Assembly (NCBI RefSeq): GCF_035818475.1
Contig: NZ_JAYMGV010000001.1
Span: 1,674,001-1,738,000, forward strand
Source of the DNA: Cognatitamlana sp035818475
GTDB lineage: Bacteria > Bacteroidota > Bacteroidia > Flavobacteriales > Flavobacteriaceae
Length of the DNA: 64,000 nt
Reading direction: 5' to 3'
Shown here: positions 1 through 9,481 of the stretch, piece after piece
How positions within the stretch are numbered: position 1 is the first letter of the stretch
Layout of the letters: the number at the start of each line of letters is the position of its first letter
Notes under the pieces: model-generated
The model's database searches: none
The model's input: the letters and a program-made list of their open reading frames with translations, nothing else
Told to the model about the DNA's origin: nothing
Position numbers and translations under genes: made by a program

Positions 1-384
1 TGGAATAGTCATAGAACCTACTTCTCTAAGTCGTTTTACACGTGCTCCAATTACAAAATCTATATCATCATTGATTATAGGAGCAATAATTTTAGTCAAT
101 TCTTCAGGGTAATCACTGTAATCACCATCAAGAAATACAATAATATCAGGCTTTTCTATTTGACGGGCAACATAGTGCAAACCCTTTAAACAGGCATATC
201 CATAGCCTTTATTAGCTTCTTTTAAAACAGTTGCTCCCGCATTTTTAGCATTGATTTCCGTATTGTCAGTAGAATTGTTACTGACCACAATAACTTCATC
301 AACTAATTTTGGAATATCGTTAATAACATGGGCAATGGAGTCTGCTTCATTATAGGCAGGAATGATAACTTTTACTTTAATCAT
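1..384 (-). CDS. Family 2 glycosyltransferase, N-terminal part (runs off window)
   Basis: The first 128 residues are visible; the gene continues beyond base 1. The N-terminus has the GT-A opening VIIPAYNEADSIAHVI (about residues 6-21) and a metal-binding DGD at 86-88 inside FLDGDYSD, as in dolichyl-phosphate-mannose-synthase-like family 2 transferases. It would move a sugar from an activated donor to a lipid or other acceptor at the cytoplasmic face; donor and acceptor cannot be told from this fragment. Its ATG overlaps the stop codon of the upstream gene by four bases (ATGA), so it is the last visible member of a minus-strand run that starts near 3760. Confidence 0.85.
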   Translation of the reverse strand, partial: MIKVKVIIPAYNEADSIAHVINDIPKLVDEVIVVSNNSTDNTEINAKNAGATVLKEANKGYGYACLKGLHYVARQIEKPDIIVFLDGDYSDYPEELTKIIAPIINDDIDFVIGARVKRLREVGSMTIP

Positions 385-863
385 TGCAGGTCACTAAGTT
401 TGTTGTCTTTTTTAAAAGAAGCAAAGGTAGTCCATTCTTTTAATTTTTTACCTGCTCTATATTTAGAAGCCGAGATTAGTTCATCATTTTTGTACATTAA
501 GCAATACCCGTTTTTTTGATTATTTTTTAATTGACATTTATGATCTATTTTTTCCATAGTATCATAAAACAGCCACCAGTCATTCATTTTTCCGTCTTTA
601 AAATGTCCTTTCTTTTCTAAAAGCCCATCCATAGAATAAAATTTCCAATACTTTGTTTTTATGTTTTTTGAAAAATGGCCTTCTTTTTTAAGAGTTCCAT
701 TAGGATAGTAAAAATACCAGTATTGTGTTTTTTGATTGTTTTCTATCCAACCTTCAGAAATTAAATTATGATTGTCATCATAATTTTTCTGATAGACTTT
801 TTGAGCGTTAAGGCCAATTGTGAAAAACAAAAAGAAGCTGAAAACTAAGAGAGAACGATCCAA
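381..863 (-). CDS. Exported YwqK/MORN-repeat-like protein
   Basis: A 160-residue protein with a signal peptide (hydrophobic stretch ending at LNAQ, about residue 20) followed by short repeats of the type NGTLKKEGHF, DGLLEKKGHF and KDGKMNDWWLFY. These match the MORN-like repeats of the YwqK antitoxin-like family, usually an extended beta-sheet surface with no known catalytic role. It sits 3 bp downstream of the ferredoxin gene and overlaps the glycosyltransferase, so co-transcription is likely. I infer a periplasmic or surface location; the biological role is unknown. Confidence 0.7.
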   Translation of the reverse strand: MDRSLLVFSFFLFFTIGLNAQKVYQKNYDDNHNLISEGWIENNQKTQYWYFYYPNGTLKKEGHFSKNIKTKYWKFYSMDGLLEKKGHFKDGKMNDWWLFYDTMEKIDHKCQLKNNQKNGYCLMYKNDELISASKYRAGKKLKEWTTFASFKKDNKLSDLQ

Positions 864-866
864 ACT

Positions 867-2456
867 TTATTTTTTATTAACTAAATCCATTAGGTTTACA
901 TCATTTCCTAATAAGATTTCTGTTGGATTAATACGTCCTTCCATAGCATCGTTTTCTAATTTTAAAACACCCCTGGGACAAACTGCTGAGCAGATACCAC
1001 AGCCTACACAACTGGATCTGACTATGTTTTCTCCTTTTTGAGCGTAGGCTCTAACATCAATGCCCATCTCACAGCTATTGGAGCAGTTTCCGCATGAAAT
1101 ACATTGACCACCATTGGTAGTAATTCTGAATTTAGAGAACAGGCGTTGCTGAAACCCTAGAATAGCAGCCATTGGACACCCAAATCTACACCAGGCTCTA
1201 CTTCCTAAAATGGGATAAAACCCGGTACCAATCACACCTGAAAATATAGAGCCTATATAAATACCATAAGCAGATCTGAGGCTTCCGGCATTAATGTAAA
1301 ACACATGGTCTGTAGTTCCTGAAAAGTGCATCATAATTAATAAGGCTATCACCGTAAAAAAACCAATGGCTCCGTATTTTGCATCTTTACCAAGTTCTTT
1401 GCGTTTAAATATCATTACAGCAGCAAATAGCAGAGATAAAAACCCTATGACTAACGTAATAAAAAGTTCTCTGGTTAACCAAAACGTATTACTGTCATAT
1501 CCTAAATAGGTGTAGACCATAGCCGTTGTCATAACTACTGAAAAGACCAAAACGACATGAATTAGCCAGCGTTCTATTTTCCAGGCATACATTTTTTTTG
1601 ATGATAATTGTCTAAACGGATCTCCTGCAGTTTCCGCTAATCCACCACAACCACAAACCCAGGAACAATACCAACGCTTTCCAAATTTATAGGTCAGTAT
1701 TGGCGTAATGATAAAAATAGATATAATACCAAATAAGATTAGGGCAAGTCCAATATTTCCGTTAGAAAGAAACCCTTTTACAGACCATTCGTCAAAAATA
1801 TAATAGTTAAGGGGCCATATGCTTTTCAGATCGTAATAAGGTAAATCATTATTCATGACATACATGAATTCAGGAATCAAAAAAGCAAAACCAAGCTGAA
1901 AGAACATCACTGATACTGTTCGCAATTGCTGATAACGATTATGTCTGTATTTTAGAATAAATTTATAACCAAAGGCCAAAATGGCTACGGTATAAAGAGT
2001 ACCATAAACAAACCATTGACTTGCCGGCCTTCCGCTTAATAATTTACTTAAGGGGTCAAATAAACTTATGAGGCCGGTATTAGCATGTCCGTCTGCTCCT
2101 AATCCTAAATACTTAGGGAAAAAGTAAAGAATAACATAAAATGCAGTAAGAATGACTCCTAATATCCATCCCCATAGTCCCCGGGATGAAATGGACTTAA
2201 ACCAAGAGCCATCGTTTTTAATGCCTTCTAGTTTTGTTAAATACGCTTCTCTGGAATATATAATAGTTCCTGAAATTATTAATCCTAATGCTAATGTTAA
2301 AAACAAGCCTTTATTTGGAAATGCTGTATTAAAAAGCGCTAATACCAAAATGAATAATCCAATAACACCTATTGCCAGGGCTATTTTTTGTTTAACTGAA
2401 ATTCCTATAGCATCTGGTCTTGTCAAAGACATACTGTGATTTATTTTATTGCTCAT
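867..2456 (-). CDS. Membrane polyferredoxin, NapH/CcoG-like 4Fe-4S protein
   Basis: A 529-residue protein with about ten hydrophobic segments, followed by a C-terminal bacterial ferredoxin domain with two clusters: CISCGNCSNSCEMG, then CVGCGICSAVCPRG near residues 450-500. Two further cysteine motifs, YCSWVCGCGG and WCRFGCPMA, lie between membrane segments as in NapH/NosR/CcoG-type proteins. It should pass electrons across or along the inner membrane. The next gene upstream is a pyridine-nucleotide flavoprotein only 2 bp away, which suggests an NAD(P)H-to-ferredoxin electron path. The final acceptor is not shown by the sequence; a link to the arsenic genes nearby is inference. Confidence 0.8.
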   Translation of the reverse strand: MSNKINHSMSLTRPDAIGISVKQKIALAIGVIGLFILVLALFNTAFPNKGLFLTLALGLIISGTIIYSREAYLTKLEGIKNDGSWFKSISSRGLWGWILGVILTAFYVILYFFPKYLGLGADGHANTGLISLFDPLSKLLSGRPASQWFVYGTLYTVAILAFGYKFILKYRHNRYQQLRTVSVMFFQLGFAFLIPEFMYVMNNDLPYYDLKSIWPLNYYIFDEWSVKGFLSNGNIGLALILFGIISIFIITPILTYKFGKRWYCSWVCGCGGLAETAGDPFRQLSSKKMYAWKIERWLIHVVLVFSVVMTTAMVYTYLGYDSNTFWLTRELFITLVIGFLSLLFAAVMIFKRKELGKDAKYGAIGFFTVIALLIMMHFSGTTDHVFYINAGSLRSAYGIYIGSIFSGVIGTGFYPILGSRAWCRFGCPMAAILGFQQRLFSKFRITTNGGQCISCGNCSNSCEMGIDVRAYAQKGENIVRSSCVGCGICSAVCPRGVLKLENDAMEGRINPTEILLGNDVNLMDLVNKK

Positions 2457-2458
2457 GA

Positions 2459-3760
2459 TTATGCAGTTTGAAGTTGTTTATTATAAGCTGAGAGTATTTC
2501 AGCTTCATAATGACTATAGAATTCCGGGTCAAAATTGGCCTCAGAAAGATGGTTTATAACATAGTCTACGCTTTTTTCCTCAGTAAGCCATTTATCAAAA
2601 GTTTCATGACGCATGCGTATCCCGAAAGTATTTATTCCTAAAAATTTGTTTGTAATTGTATTGTAACAAACCGTTATGCATTTTGTGTCGTCTTGGTGTT
2701 TCCAATGAAAATGGGATTCATTTTCTCTAGGTTTTGAAAACACCCAACCATAAGTTTGGTACTCTATATCCAGGAATTTGGCGGAGTTGAACCAATGTCC
2801 AGGTTTATATTCAATTCTATTTCCGCAAATGCTCTGGGCAACGGTTTCCCCCATCATTCTACCTGTGTACCAAACCGCTTCAATAGGCCTGCGTTGCCCT
2901 ATAGATTCCTTTTGCTCTGCACAATCGCCAATAGCATATACGTTCGGAATGTTGGTTTCTAAGTAATGATTTACTTTTATACCTCGTCCTGTTTCAATTT
3001 CAGACGCTTTAATGAAATCTATATTTGGAGACACACCTGCTGTAAGCCCAACTACGTCACAGGCAATTTCTTCACCGGTCTCCTGAATAATAACTGACCT
3101 GACTTTACCATTTTCATCCGATACAATTTCTTTTAAATTAGTGCCTAACCGTAAATCAATATGATGGTTTTTAATATGCCTGTTAATCATAGCACTCTCA
3201 CCAGTAGGTAAAACACCGTTCCAGAAACTGTCTTCCCTTACTAAAAACGTTACGGGAATACTTCTGGAGCTTAGCATTTCTGCCAATTCAATACCAATAA
3301 GCCCGCCACCCACAATAACAGCCCTTTTACAAACTTTATTATTAGGAGCGTATTTTTCCAGGTTTTCTAAATCTTGTTTATGATACATCCCCATAACCCC
3401 GTTTAAATCTTGTCCGGGCCATCCAAACTTATTAGGTTTGCTACCTGTTGCAATAATGAGCTTGTCATAGCTGAGCTTATCACCCGAAGTAAAATGAAGT
3501 GCTTTGTTTTTAGTATCAACACTCTTTACATAACCCTTTTTTAAGTTAATCTTATTTTGTTCCCAAAACCAATTTTCATAAGGTTGAGTGTGCTCAAACT
3601 TCATATGTCCCATATACACATACATTAATGCGGTGCGTGAGAAAAAATAATCTGTTTCTGCAGAAACGATAGTGATTTTTTTATCAGATAGCTTTCTAAT
3701 GTGCCTGGCAGCAGTTACACCAGAAATGCCATTGCCAATTATAACGATGTGTTCTTCCAT
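2459..3760 (-). CDS. NAD(P)/FAD-dependent oxidoreductase
   Basis: A 433-residue pyridine nucleotide-disulfide-family flavoprotein. It has an FAD-binding GNGISG motif (about residues 9-14), a second Rossmann motif VGGGLIGIELAEML (about 150-163) for NAD(P)H and the FAD-closing NVYAIGDCAE near residue 275. No redox-active CxxC pair is visible in the FAD domain, so it resembles ferredoxin/rubredoxin reductases or type II NADH dehydrogenases rather than thioredoxin reductases. It is first in a minus-strand run with the membrane polyferredoxin, whose electron donor it could be. No clear promoter was identified in the 214-bp gap upstream. Confidence 0.8.
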   Translation of the reverse strand: MEEHIVIIGNGISGVTAARHIRKLSDKKITIVSAETDYFFSRTALMYVYMGHMKFEHTQPYENWFWEQNKINLKKGYVKSVDTKNKALHFTSGDKLSYDKLIIATGSKPNKFGWPGQDLNGVMGMYHKQDLENLEKYAPNNKVCKRAVIVGGGLIGIELAEMLSSRSIPVTFLVREDSFWNGVLPTGESAMINRHIKNHHIDLRLGTNLKEIVSDENGKVRSVIIQETGEEIACDVVGLTAGVSPNIDFIKASEIETGRGIKVNHYLETNIPNVYAIGDCAEQKESIGQRRPIEAVWYTGRMMGETVAQSICGNRIEYKPGHWFNSAKFLDIEYQTYGWVFSKPRENESHFHWKHQDDTKCITVCYNTITNKFLGINTFGIRMRHETFDKWLTEEKSVDYVINHLSEANFDPEFYSHYEAEILSAYNKQLQTA

Positions 3761-3974
3761 AATTTGGTAGTTATTTGATGTTAGGTCGAAGCTAAAGGTA
3801 ATAACTTATACATAATGATTTAATTTAGAATAAATTTAAATTGAGTAGTATGTGTAAGGATAATGTAGATTGTAAGACGTGAAAATTCTTAATTTTTTTT
3901 GAAAGTTTATGAGAAATGTTCAGACTTAGGCATGAGTGAAAAGTCATTTAATAAGGATTAAAATATAAACAGAG

Positions 3975-4688
3975 ATGAAAAAAAACATAATAGTATTTAT
4001 AGGATTAATTATAGGGTTTTCCATAAATGCACAAGATATAGATGCATTTTTTAGTAAAACAGATGCTTTTTTTCAAGAGCATGTATCCGATGGAAAAGTG
4101 GCCTATTCTAAAATCCATAATAACCAGGAAAAGCTTAATGCTATTTTAAAATTGGCTAAAAATATTTCAATCTCCAAAGCAGATAGCAATGCTTATCAAG
4201 CCTTTTGGATTAATGCATATAATCTTTCGGTTATAAAAGGAATTATAGATCATTATCCAACTAATTCTCCATTAGATAATGCTGGTTTTTTTGATAAAAC
4301 AACATATAGCTTAGCCGGTAAGAATATTACTTTAAATGATATAGAGCATAAGCTTTTAAGAGCACAATTTAATGACGCCCGTTTTCATTTTGTTTTAGTA
4401 TGTGGTGCTTTGGGGTGCCCTCCTTTAATTAGTAAAGCCTATTTGCCTAATACTCTAAATGCTCAAATGGATACTCAAACCAAGTTAGCTTTGAATGGTG
4501 CTTTTTTAAGAGTAAATACCAAAAAGAAACGTGTAGAAGCCTCTCAAATTATGGAGTGGTATAAAGGAGATTTTACTATGAAAGGTAAAACAGAAATTGA
4601 TTTTATAAATACTTATAGGGAAGAAAAAATACCTGATAATTTTAAACTAAGGTACTTTCCTTATGACTGGAAAGTAAATAAGCAATAA
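3975..4688 (+). CDS. Exported DUF547 protein
   Basis: A 237-residue protein with a signal peptide (GFSINAQ, cut near residue 19) and the DUF547 hallmarks: AFWINAYNLSVIKGII and HFVLVCGALGCPPL. The Cys-x-x-x-Gly-Cys-Pro arrangement resembles that of cysteine-containing DUF547 enzymes, whose substrate is not established. It starts a plus-strand run of five genes (to 8679). A second DUF547 gene lies at 10329-11222 in the same neighbourhood, which suggests the family serves the pathway encoded here. Function unknown. Confidence 0.75.
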   Translation: MKKNIIVFIGLIIGFSINAQDIDAFFSKTDAFFQEHVSDGKVAYSKIHNNQEKLNAILKLAKNISISKADSNAYQAFWINAYNLSVIKGIIDHYPTNSPLDNAGFFDKTTYSLAGKNITLNDIEHKLLRAQFNDARFHFVLVCGALGCPPLISKAYLPNTLNAQMDTQTKLALNGAFLRVNTKKKRVEASQIMEWYKGDFTMKGKTEIDFINTYREEKIPDNFKLRYFPYDWKVNKQ

Positions 4689-4713
4689 CTTAAAAACAAC
4701 AAAAATAAGAAGT

Positions 4714-5652
4714 ATGAAAAAAATAATAACATTACTGGTATTCATAGCAATAGCATATAACGGATTTTCACAAGAAGATTCAGAAAATAAAGATGCTCAA
4801 AAAAGTAATATTCAAACGTATACGCCTTCAAAACTCTTGAAGAAAGGGCAGTGGGATATTAAATTCTTTAATAGTATTTATACGCAAACTGAAAGTACCG
4901 ATGAAGGGAGCACATCTGTAAAAATACCTAGAGAAACCTTTTTTACCAATACTACCGAGATTTATACCGGTGTGAGTGAGAATTCACGAATAAATGTAGG
5001 GTTTATTTTTCAGGTACGTTCAAATACTTTTGGTGGAGCTGGTGCATTAGATGTTTTTAAGTTTAAAAATGATTTAGTGAATTCCAGAAGTGGCTTAACC
5101 ACAATAGCACCGTCTATAAGAGTTCAGCCATTTGTTAGTTTGCCAACATTTTCATTTACAACATCTATTTATTTTCCGGTATTTAAAGACGAAGCTTTTC
5201 CGGGGGAATTCAATGACCCTTCTTATTTAGATAAAAGAAGTACGTTTTGGGAAACTAAGTTTTTCTATGATAACACATTTGGAGGAGGAAAATGGCAAAT
5301 ATTTACTGAAGCTGATTTTGGATTTAACTTTGGAGAAAAAAGACCGGAAGCAGACTTTAATACCTCTAATGTAAATGAACGATTTGCTAATAATAGTTTG
5401 TTTATGCCATTAAGTGCTTTTTTAAGTTATTTCCCATCATCAAAGTCAACAATATTTATAAATGCTCAACAAGCTTTCTTGATTGATTTAGGTAATGATT
5501 TTTCGCAAAATTATACACAACTTGGATTTGGAGGTAAATATCAGGTCACTAAAGTGCTTAACGTTGAAGCTTCATTTGGTAAGTTTGTTAGAGGACATAG
5601 CTTTCAGGGACTTGGGCAAACATTTAGTTTAGGCTTACGTGCCCTGTTTTAA
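4714..5652 (+). CDS. Outer-membrane beta-barrel protein of unknown function
   Basis: A 312-residue protein with a signal peptide (NGFSQ near residue 20), then KLLKKGQWDIKFFNSIY and a series of alternating amphipathic strands ending in an aromatic C-terminus (LGLRALF), typical of outer-membrane barrels of the transporter/phenol-MetA-like type in Bacteroidota. It lies 25 bp after the DUF547 gene. I see no ligand-specific motif. It could be a porin or receptor for the compound handled by neighbouring enzymes; this is inference from position. Confidence 0.6.
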   Translation: MKKIITLLVFIAIAYNGFSQEDSENKDAQKSNIQTYTPSKLLKKGQWDIKFFNSIYTQTESTDEGSTSVKIPRETFFTNTTEIYTGVSENSRINVGFIFQVRSNTFGGAGALDVFKFKNDLVNSRSGLTTIAPSIRVQPFVSLPTFSFTTSIYFPVFKDEAFPGEFNDPSYLDKRSTFWETKFFYDNTFGGGKWQIFTEADFGFNFGEKRPEADFNTSNVNERFANNSLFMPLSAFLSYFPSSKSTIFINAQQAFLIDLGNDFSQNYTQLGFGGKYQVTKVLNVEASFGKFVRGHSFQGLGQTFSLGLRALF

Positions 5653-5690
5653 TGAATAATAGTAAATTAGGAGTCTAAACATCATAATAA

Positions 5691-6695
5691 ATGGTAAAAA
5701 GTAGGCTCCTGATTTTTTTATTAATACTCAGCATTCAATCCTGTAAAACCCAAACCAGTAAAATAAATGGTGTAAGTTTTGTAGCATCCAGAGACCAAAT
5801 CAATGAAACACATATTGAACCTTTGGTTGCACTAAATGCTAATTATGCAGCGGTAATGCCCTTTGGTTTTATAAGGGATTTAGCTCACCCAAATATTGTT
5901 TATAATACAAACAGACAGTGGTTTGGAGAAACCAGAGAAGGCGCTAAACAGTATATGGGAAGGCTTCGTGAAAAGCGTATCAAGATCATGCTTAAGCCTC
6001 AAATTTGGGTTTGGCGTGGTGAATTTACAGGCTTTATTGAAATGAAGAATGAAGAGGATTGGAGGGTGTTAGAGGAATCATATTCTAAATTCATTTTAGA
6101 TTATGCGGAGCTGGCTCAGGAGCAGAACGTTGCTGTTTTTTGTATTGGCACTGAACTGGAAAAGTTTATCCATAACAGACCACAATACTGGGAGTTGCTT
6201 ATAAATGAAATCAAGAAAGTGTATAAAGGTAAATTAACCTATGCAGCCAATTGGGACGAATTTAAACGTACACCGTTTTGGAATACACTGGATTATATTG
6301 GTGTTGATGCCTATTTTCCTGTAAGTGAGCGTAAAACTCCAACCATTTTAGAATGCTTAGAAGGATGGAAAATGCATAAAAAAGTAATCTCAGATCTGTC
6401 AAAAGAATATAACAAACCTGTGCTATTTACTGAATTTGGTTATAGAAGTGTTGATTATACAGGTAAAGAACCCTGGAAAAGTGATAAAAGCATTGACCAG
6501 GTAAATATGGAAGCTCAAACTAATGCATTACAAGCATTATTTGAGACTTTTTGGACAGAAGATTGGTTTGCCGGCGGTTTTATTTGGAAATGGTTTCATG
6601 ATCATGAACGTGCCGGTGGAGTAAATAATAATAGGTTTACACCACAAAATAAACCGGCAGAAGTTATAATCAAAGCACAATACAGTTCAAAATGA
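5691..6695 (+). CDS. Lipoprotein with GH113-like TIM-barrel glycosidase fold
   Basis: A 334-residue lipoprotein (lipobox LSIQSC, Cys18) resembling family GH113 and related TIM-barrel enzymes. MLKPQIWVW (100-108), CIGTELEKF (151-159, acid/base candidate Glu155), YIGVDAYFP (202-210), LFTEFGYRS (246-253, nucleophile candidate Glu248) and GGFIWKWF near the C-terminus match the strand-end motifs of such hydrolases. Both catalytic Glu positions are present, so activity on a beta-linked glycan or glycoside is likely, on the outside of the inner or outer membrane. The exact substrate is unknown. It overlaps the next gene by four bases, so the two are probably translationally coupled. Confidence 0.72.
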   Translation: MVKSRLLIFLLILSIQSCKTQTSKINGVSFVASRDQINETHIEPLVALNANYAAVMPFGFIRDLAHPNIVYNTNRQWFGETREGAKQYMGRLREKRIKIMLKPQIWVWRGEFTGFIEMKNEEDWRVLEESYSKFILDYAELAQEQNVAVFCIGTELEKFIHNRPQYWELLINEIKKVYKGKLTYAANWDEFKRTPFWNTLDYIGVDAYFPVSERKTPTILECLEGWKMHKKVISDLSKEYNKPVLFTEFGYRSVDYTGKEPWKSDKSIDQVNMEAQTNALQALFETFWTEDWFAGGFIWKWFHDHERAGGVNNNRFTPQNKPAEVIIKAQYSSK

Positions 6696-7420
6696 AGTAT
6701 ATAAAACTCTTATTTGTTTTGGGTATTCTAATATCCTGTAGTGAAGATAAAGATGATGAGGTTCAGGCTTCATTAGCAACCTATATTCAGGGGCGAAACA
6801 TAGAAATGGGGGCAGTTATAGCATGCGCGGCAAGTGATCCTGTTTCAGGTCAGGTGTTAACGTTTTATTATCCGGAATCAGGAGCAACTGATATCAGGTT
6901 GTATCAAACAGATCAAATGGATTTAGATGAAAATAATTTATCTCATTATACTCAGGTCTTAATACAGAATATGCCTTTTTTTAACGGGTATTTAGGGAAA
7001 TATGAGCAAAATCTGAATCATGAAAAGTGGTGTATTGTCACTTTTGAATTAGATGATGAAATCAAAATTTCTAACCCTATCAGGTTTAAACAGATCTTAA
7101 AGCCAACGCTTTGGAATGATCTAGTAACAATAGATCAATCACAATCCGGAATGCCTGATTTTACATGGGAAGATAACCCCGTTGGAGATAATGCAATTTA
7201 TTTTCAGGTCATTTCTGATGCTCAAAACAACTTATTGTCAGGAACCTATACCTATCAAAATCAATTTCAATATTATAAAACAGATAATGTGGTTTTGAAT
7301 ATAACAACTCAAATACCACCGGATTTGATTTTAGGTACGGGATATAACTTTACTTTAATGGATGTAAGTGAGGATAATTGGGTAAATTGGGTGGTTCAAA
7401 AACAGTTTATATCTGAATGA
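6692..7420 (+). CDS. Hypothetical lipoprotein
   Basis: A 242-residue protein with lipobox LGILISC (Cys16) followed by an acidic SEDKDDE spacer, typical of surface-exposed lipoproteins in Bacteroidota. The rest is a beta-rich domain with no motif I recognise. Its start overlaps the GH113-like gene and its stop overlaps the downstream barrel gene (ATGA at 7417-7420), so the three form a tight translational unit and the products probably act together at the cell surface. Confidence 0.6.
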   Translation: MKYIKLLFVLGILISCSEDKDDEVQASLATYIQGRNIEMGAVIACAASDPVSGQVLTFYYPESGATDIRLYQTDQMDLDENNLSHYTQVLIQNMPFFNGYLGKYEQNLNHEKWCIVTFELDDEIKISNPIRFKQILKPTLWNDLVTIDQSQSGMPDFTWEDNPVGDNAIYFQVISDAQNNLLSGTYTYQNQFQYYKTDNVVLNITTQIPPDLILGTGYNFTLMDVSEDNWVNWVVQKQFISE

Positions 7421-8679
7421 AAAAGGCTTTAATTTTTTTTACAATTGCTTTATTGGTGTTGAACGTGTTTTCTCAGGAAGGTATGGTTTATGACCTGAAA
7501 GTTCAAGGGAATAAACGGGTAAAGGCTTCATTCATTAAAAGGATATCATCAATTCAGTCTGGGAGTGTATTAGATTCCACAATTTTAGAGCATGATATCA
7601 TACGATTGAAACGTTTGCCTTCGGTGTCTCATGCATACTATCAGGTATTTTCCGCTGATGGTGGTGGTTATAACGTGTTTTATAATATAGAAGAGAATTT
7701 TACGCTTATTCCATCCTTAAATGTTTACACCACTAATGATGATGAGTTTGCCTACAGATTGGGCTTATATGAATTTAATACGCTGGGGCGTGGCATTATC
7801 TTTGGCGGCTTTTATCAAAAGGATATTTATAGTTCTTATGCCATTAATTTTCGAGCCCCATATTTGTTTTCCAATAAATTGGGCTTAGCAATCAACCGCC
7901 AGGACCTTACAACTTTAGAGCCTGTATTTTTTGATAATACCTCTTCAAATTATAAATATAATAACGATTCCTTTGAAGTATTAGGACTCTACGAAATTAA
8001 TTTTGATAATAGAATTGAAATAGGGGGTAACTACTTTAAAGAAATCTATCAATATCAATTTGGGGCTACTAACCCAAATGTTCCTCAGGAATTAAATGTC
8101 AAGAAGTGGTTATTAAAAATTATTTACGAGTATAATAGGTTAGATTATTTTTATCAATACGTTTCCGGTTTTAAGAGTCAGTTTAATTTTCAATATGTAA
8201 CCTCTACAGATGATATGCTTCCGGATTTCTTTATCGGGTGGAATGACTTTTTTCTTTTCAAACGTGTAGGAGAAAGGGGGAATTGGGCTAGCAGATTACG
8301 TTTTGGATTGTCATCTAATGATAATACGCCTTTTGCACCTTTTTCTGTGGATAATAATGTAAATATTAGGGGGGTAGGTAATGTGATAGACCGGGGGACA
8401 GGTTCTGTAGTGTTGAATACAGAGTACAGGCACAGTCTTATTGAAAAAAACTGGTTTGTCTTACAGGGTAATGCGTTTATTGATGCCGGTTCATGGAGAA
8501 ACCCCGGAGGGCGGCTTTCAGATTTTACTAAAGGTGAGAATATTAAAGTGTATCCGGGTTTAGGCTTGCGGTTTATTCATAAGAAAATTTACAATGCCAT
8601 TTTTAGAATAGATTACGGTTATGGTATTAGCAAAAATGCCAGTAAAGGATTTGTTTTTGGTATCGGACAATATTTTTAA
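7417..8679 (+). CDS. BamA/TamA-family outer-membrane protein with one POTRA-like domain
   Basis: A 420-residue protein with signal peptide (NVFSQ), a single POTRA-like domain (YDLKVQGNKRVKASFIKRI, about residues 25-90) and a C-terminal surface-antigen D15-type barrel. It is much shorter than BamA, which has several POTRA domains, so it is more likely a small Omp85 relative. Near the end NVNIRGVGNVIDRGTGSVVLNTEYRH resembles the conserved (V/I)RGY/F-type loop of Omp85 proteins. It could export or insert the lipoprotein encoded just upstream, with which it overlaps; that is inference. Confidence 0.7.
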   Translation: MKKALIFFTIALLVLNVFSQEGMVYDLKVQGNKRVKASFIKRISSIQSGSVLDSTILEHDIIRLKRLPSVSHAYYQVFSADGGGYNVFYNIEENFTLIPSLNVYTTNDDEFAYRLGLYEFNTLGRGIIFGGFYQKDIYSSYAINFRAPYLFSNKLGLAINRQDLTTLEPVFFDNTSSNYKYNNDSFEVLGLYEINFDNRIEIGGNYFKEIYQYQFGATNPNVPQELNVKKWLLKIIYEYNRLDYFYQYVSGFKSQFNFQYVTSTDDMLPDFFIGWNDFFLFKRVGERGNWASRLRFGLSSNDNTPFAPFSVDNNVNIRGVGNVIDRGTGSVVLNTEYRHSLIEKNWFVLQGNAFIDAGSWRNPGGRLSDFTKGENIKVYPGLGLRFIHKKIYNAIFRIDYGYGISKNASKGFVFGIGQYF

Positions 8680-8749
8680 TCTTAAGTTAACTTTCTAACC
8701 CGGTAATTTGTCTGGAAACCATTAGTTTTGCCAAAAATGTTTTGAATTT

Positions 8750-9481
8750 ATGCGAGAAATAGCAATTGGTGATATTCATGGAGGTTTAAAGGCTTTAATT
8801 CAAGTGTTAAATCAATTAGAGATTAAAGATGAGGATAAACTTATCTTTATGGGTGATTATGTAGATGGCTGGAGTGAATCTGCACAGGTTATACAGTTTT
8901 TAATTGAGCTTTCTCAAAAAATAAATTGTGTATTTATCAAAGGGAATCATGATGTTTGGTGTGAAGACTGGTTAAAAACAGGAGATGTTAATATGACCTG
9001 GTATATGCATGGTGGAAAAGAAACCATTGAGAGTTACCAAGGGTTTTCAGATGATGACAAAAAGAAGCATTTAGATTTTTTTGAAGCCATGCCTTTATAC
9101 CATTTAGATGATGAAAACAGGTTATTTCTTCATGCCGGCTTTACTTCCATGCATGGTGTGAAAAAAGAGGTTTATGAGAAGACCTTTTACTTTGACAGAA
9201 CACTTTGGGAAATGGCATTGACTATGAACAAGGAGCTTTCAGAAGATTCACTGATCTACCCAAACAGACTGAAACATTATAAAGAAATTTATATTGGACA
9301 TACACCAACAACCAATTTTGGATATGATACGCCCATGAATGCTGTAAATGTGTGGAATATTGATACTGGAGCAGCGTTTAAAGGGAAATTGTCTGCAGTA
9401 GATATTAATACTAAAGCAGTGTTTCAAAGTGATAATCTTCCCGGCTTATATCCAAATGAAAAGGGAAGGAATAAAAACTAA
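8750..9481 (+). CDS. Metallophosphoesterase (PP1/Ap4A-phosphatase-like)
   Basis: A 243-residue calcineurin-like phosphoesterase. The metal-binding motifs are intact: GDIHGG (residues 7-12), GDYVDGW near 41-47, GNHDVW near 71-76, and later His residues in LFLHAGF and YIGHTPT. It resembles bacterial serine/threonine or diadenosine-tetraphosphate phosphatases. It ends 4 bp into the convergent glycosyltransferase gene. A role in removing phosphate from a sugar intermediate of the neighbouring locus is possible but not shown. Confidence 0.8.
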   Translation: MREIAIGDIHGGLKALIQVLNQLEIKDEDKLIFMGDYVDGWSESAQVIQFLIELSQKINCVFIKGNHDVWCEDWLKTGDVNMTWYMHGGKETIESYQGFSDDDKKKHLDFFEAMPLYHLDDENRLFLHAGFTSMHGVKKEVYEKTFYFDRTLWEMALTMNKELSEDSLIYPNRLKHYKEIYIGHTPTTNFGYDTPMNAVNVWNIDTGAAFKGKLSAVDINTKAVFQSDNLPGLYPNEKGRNKN

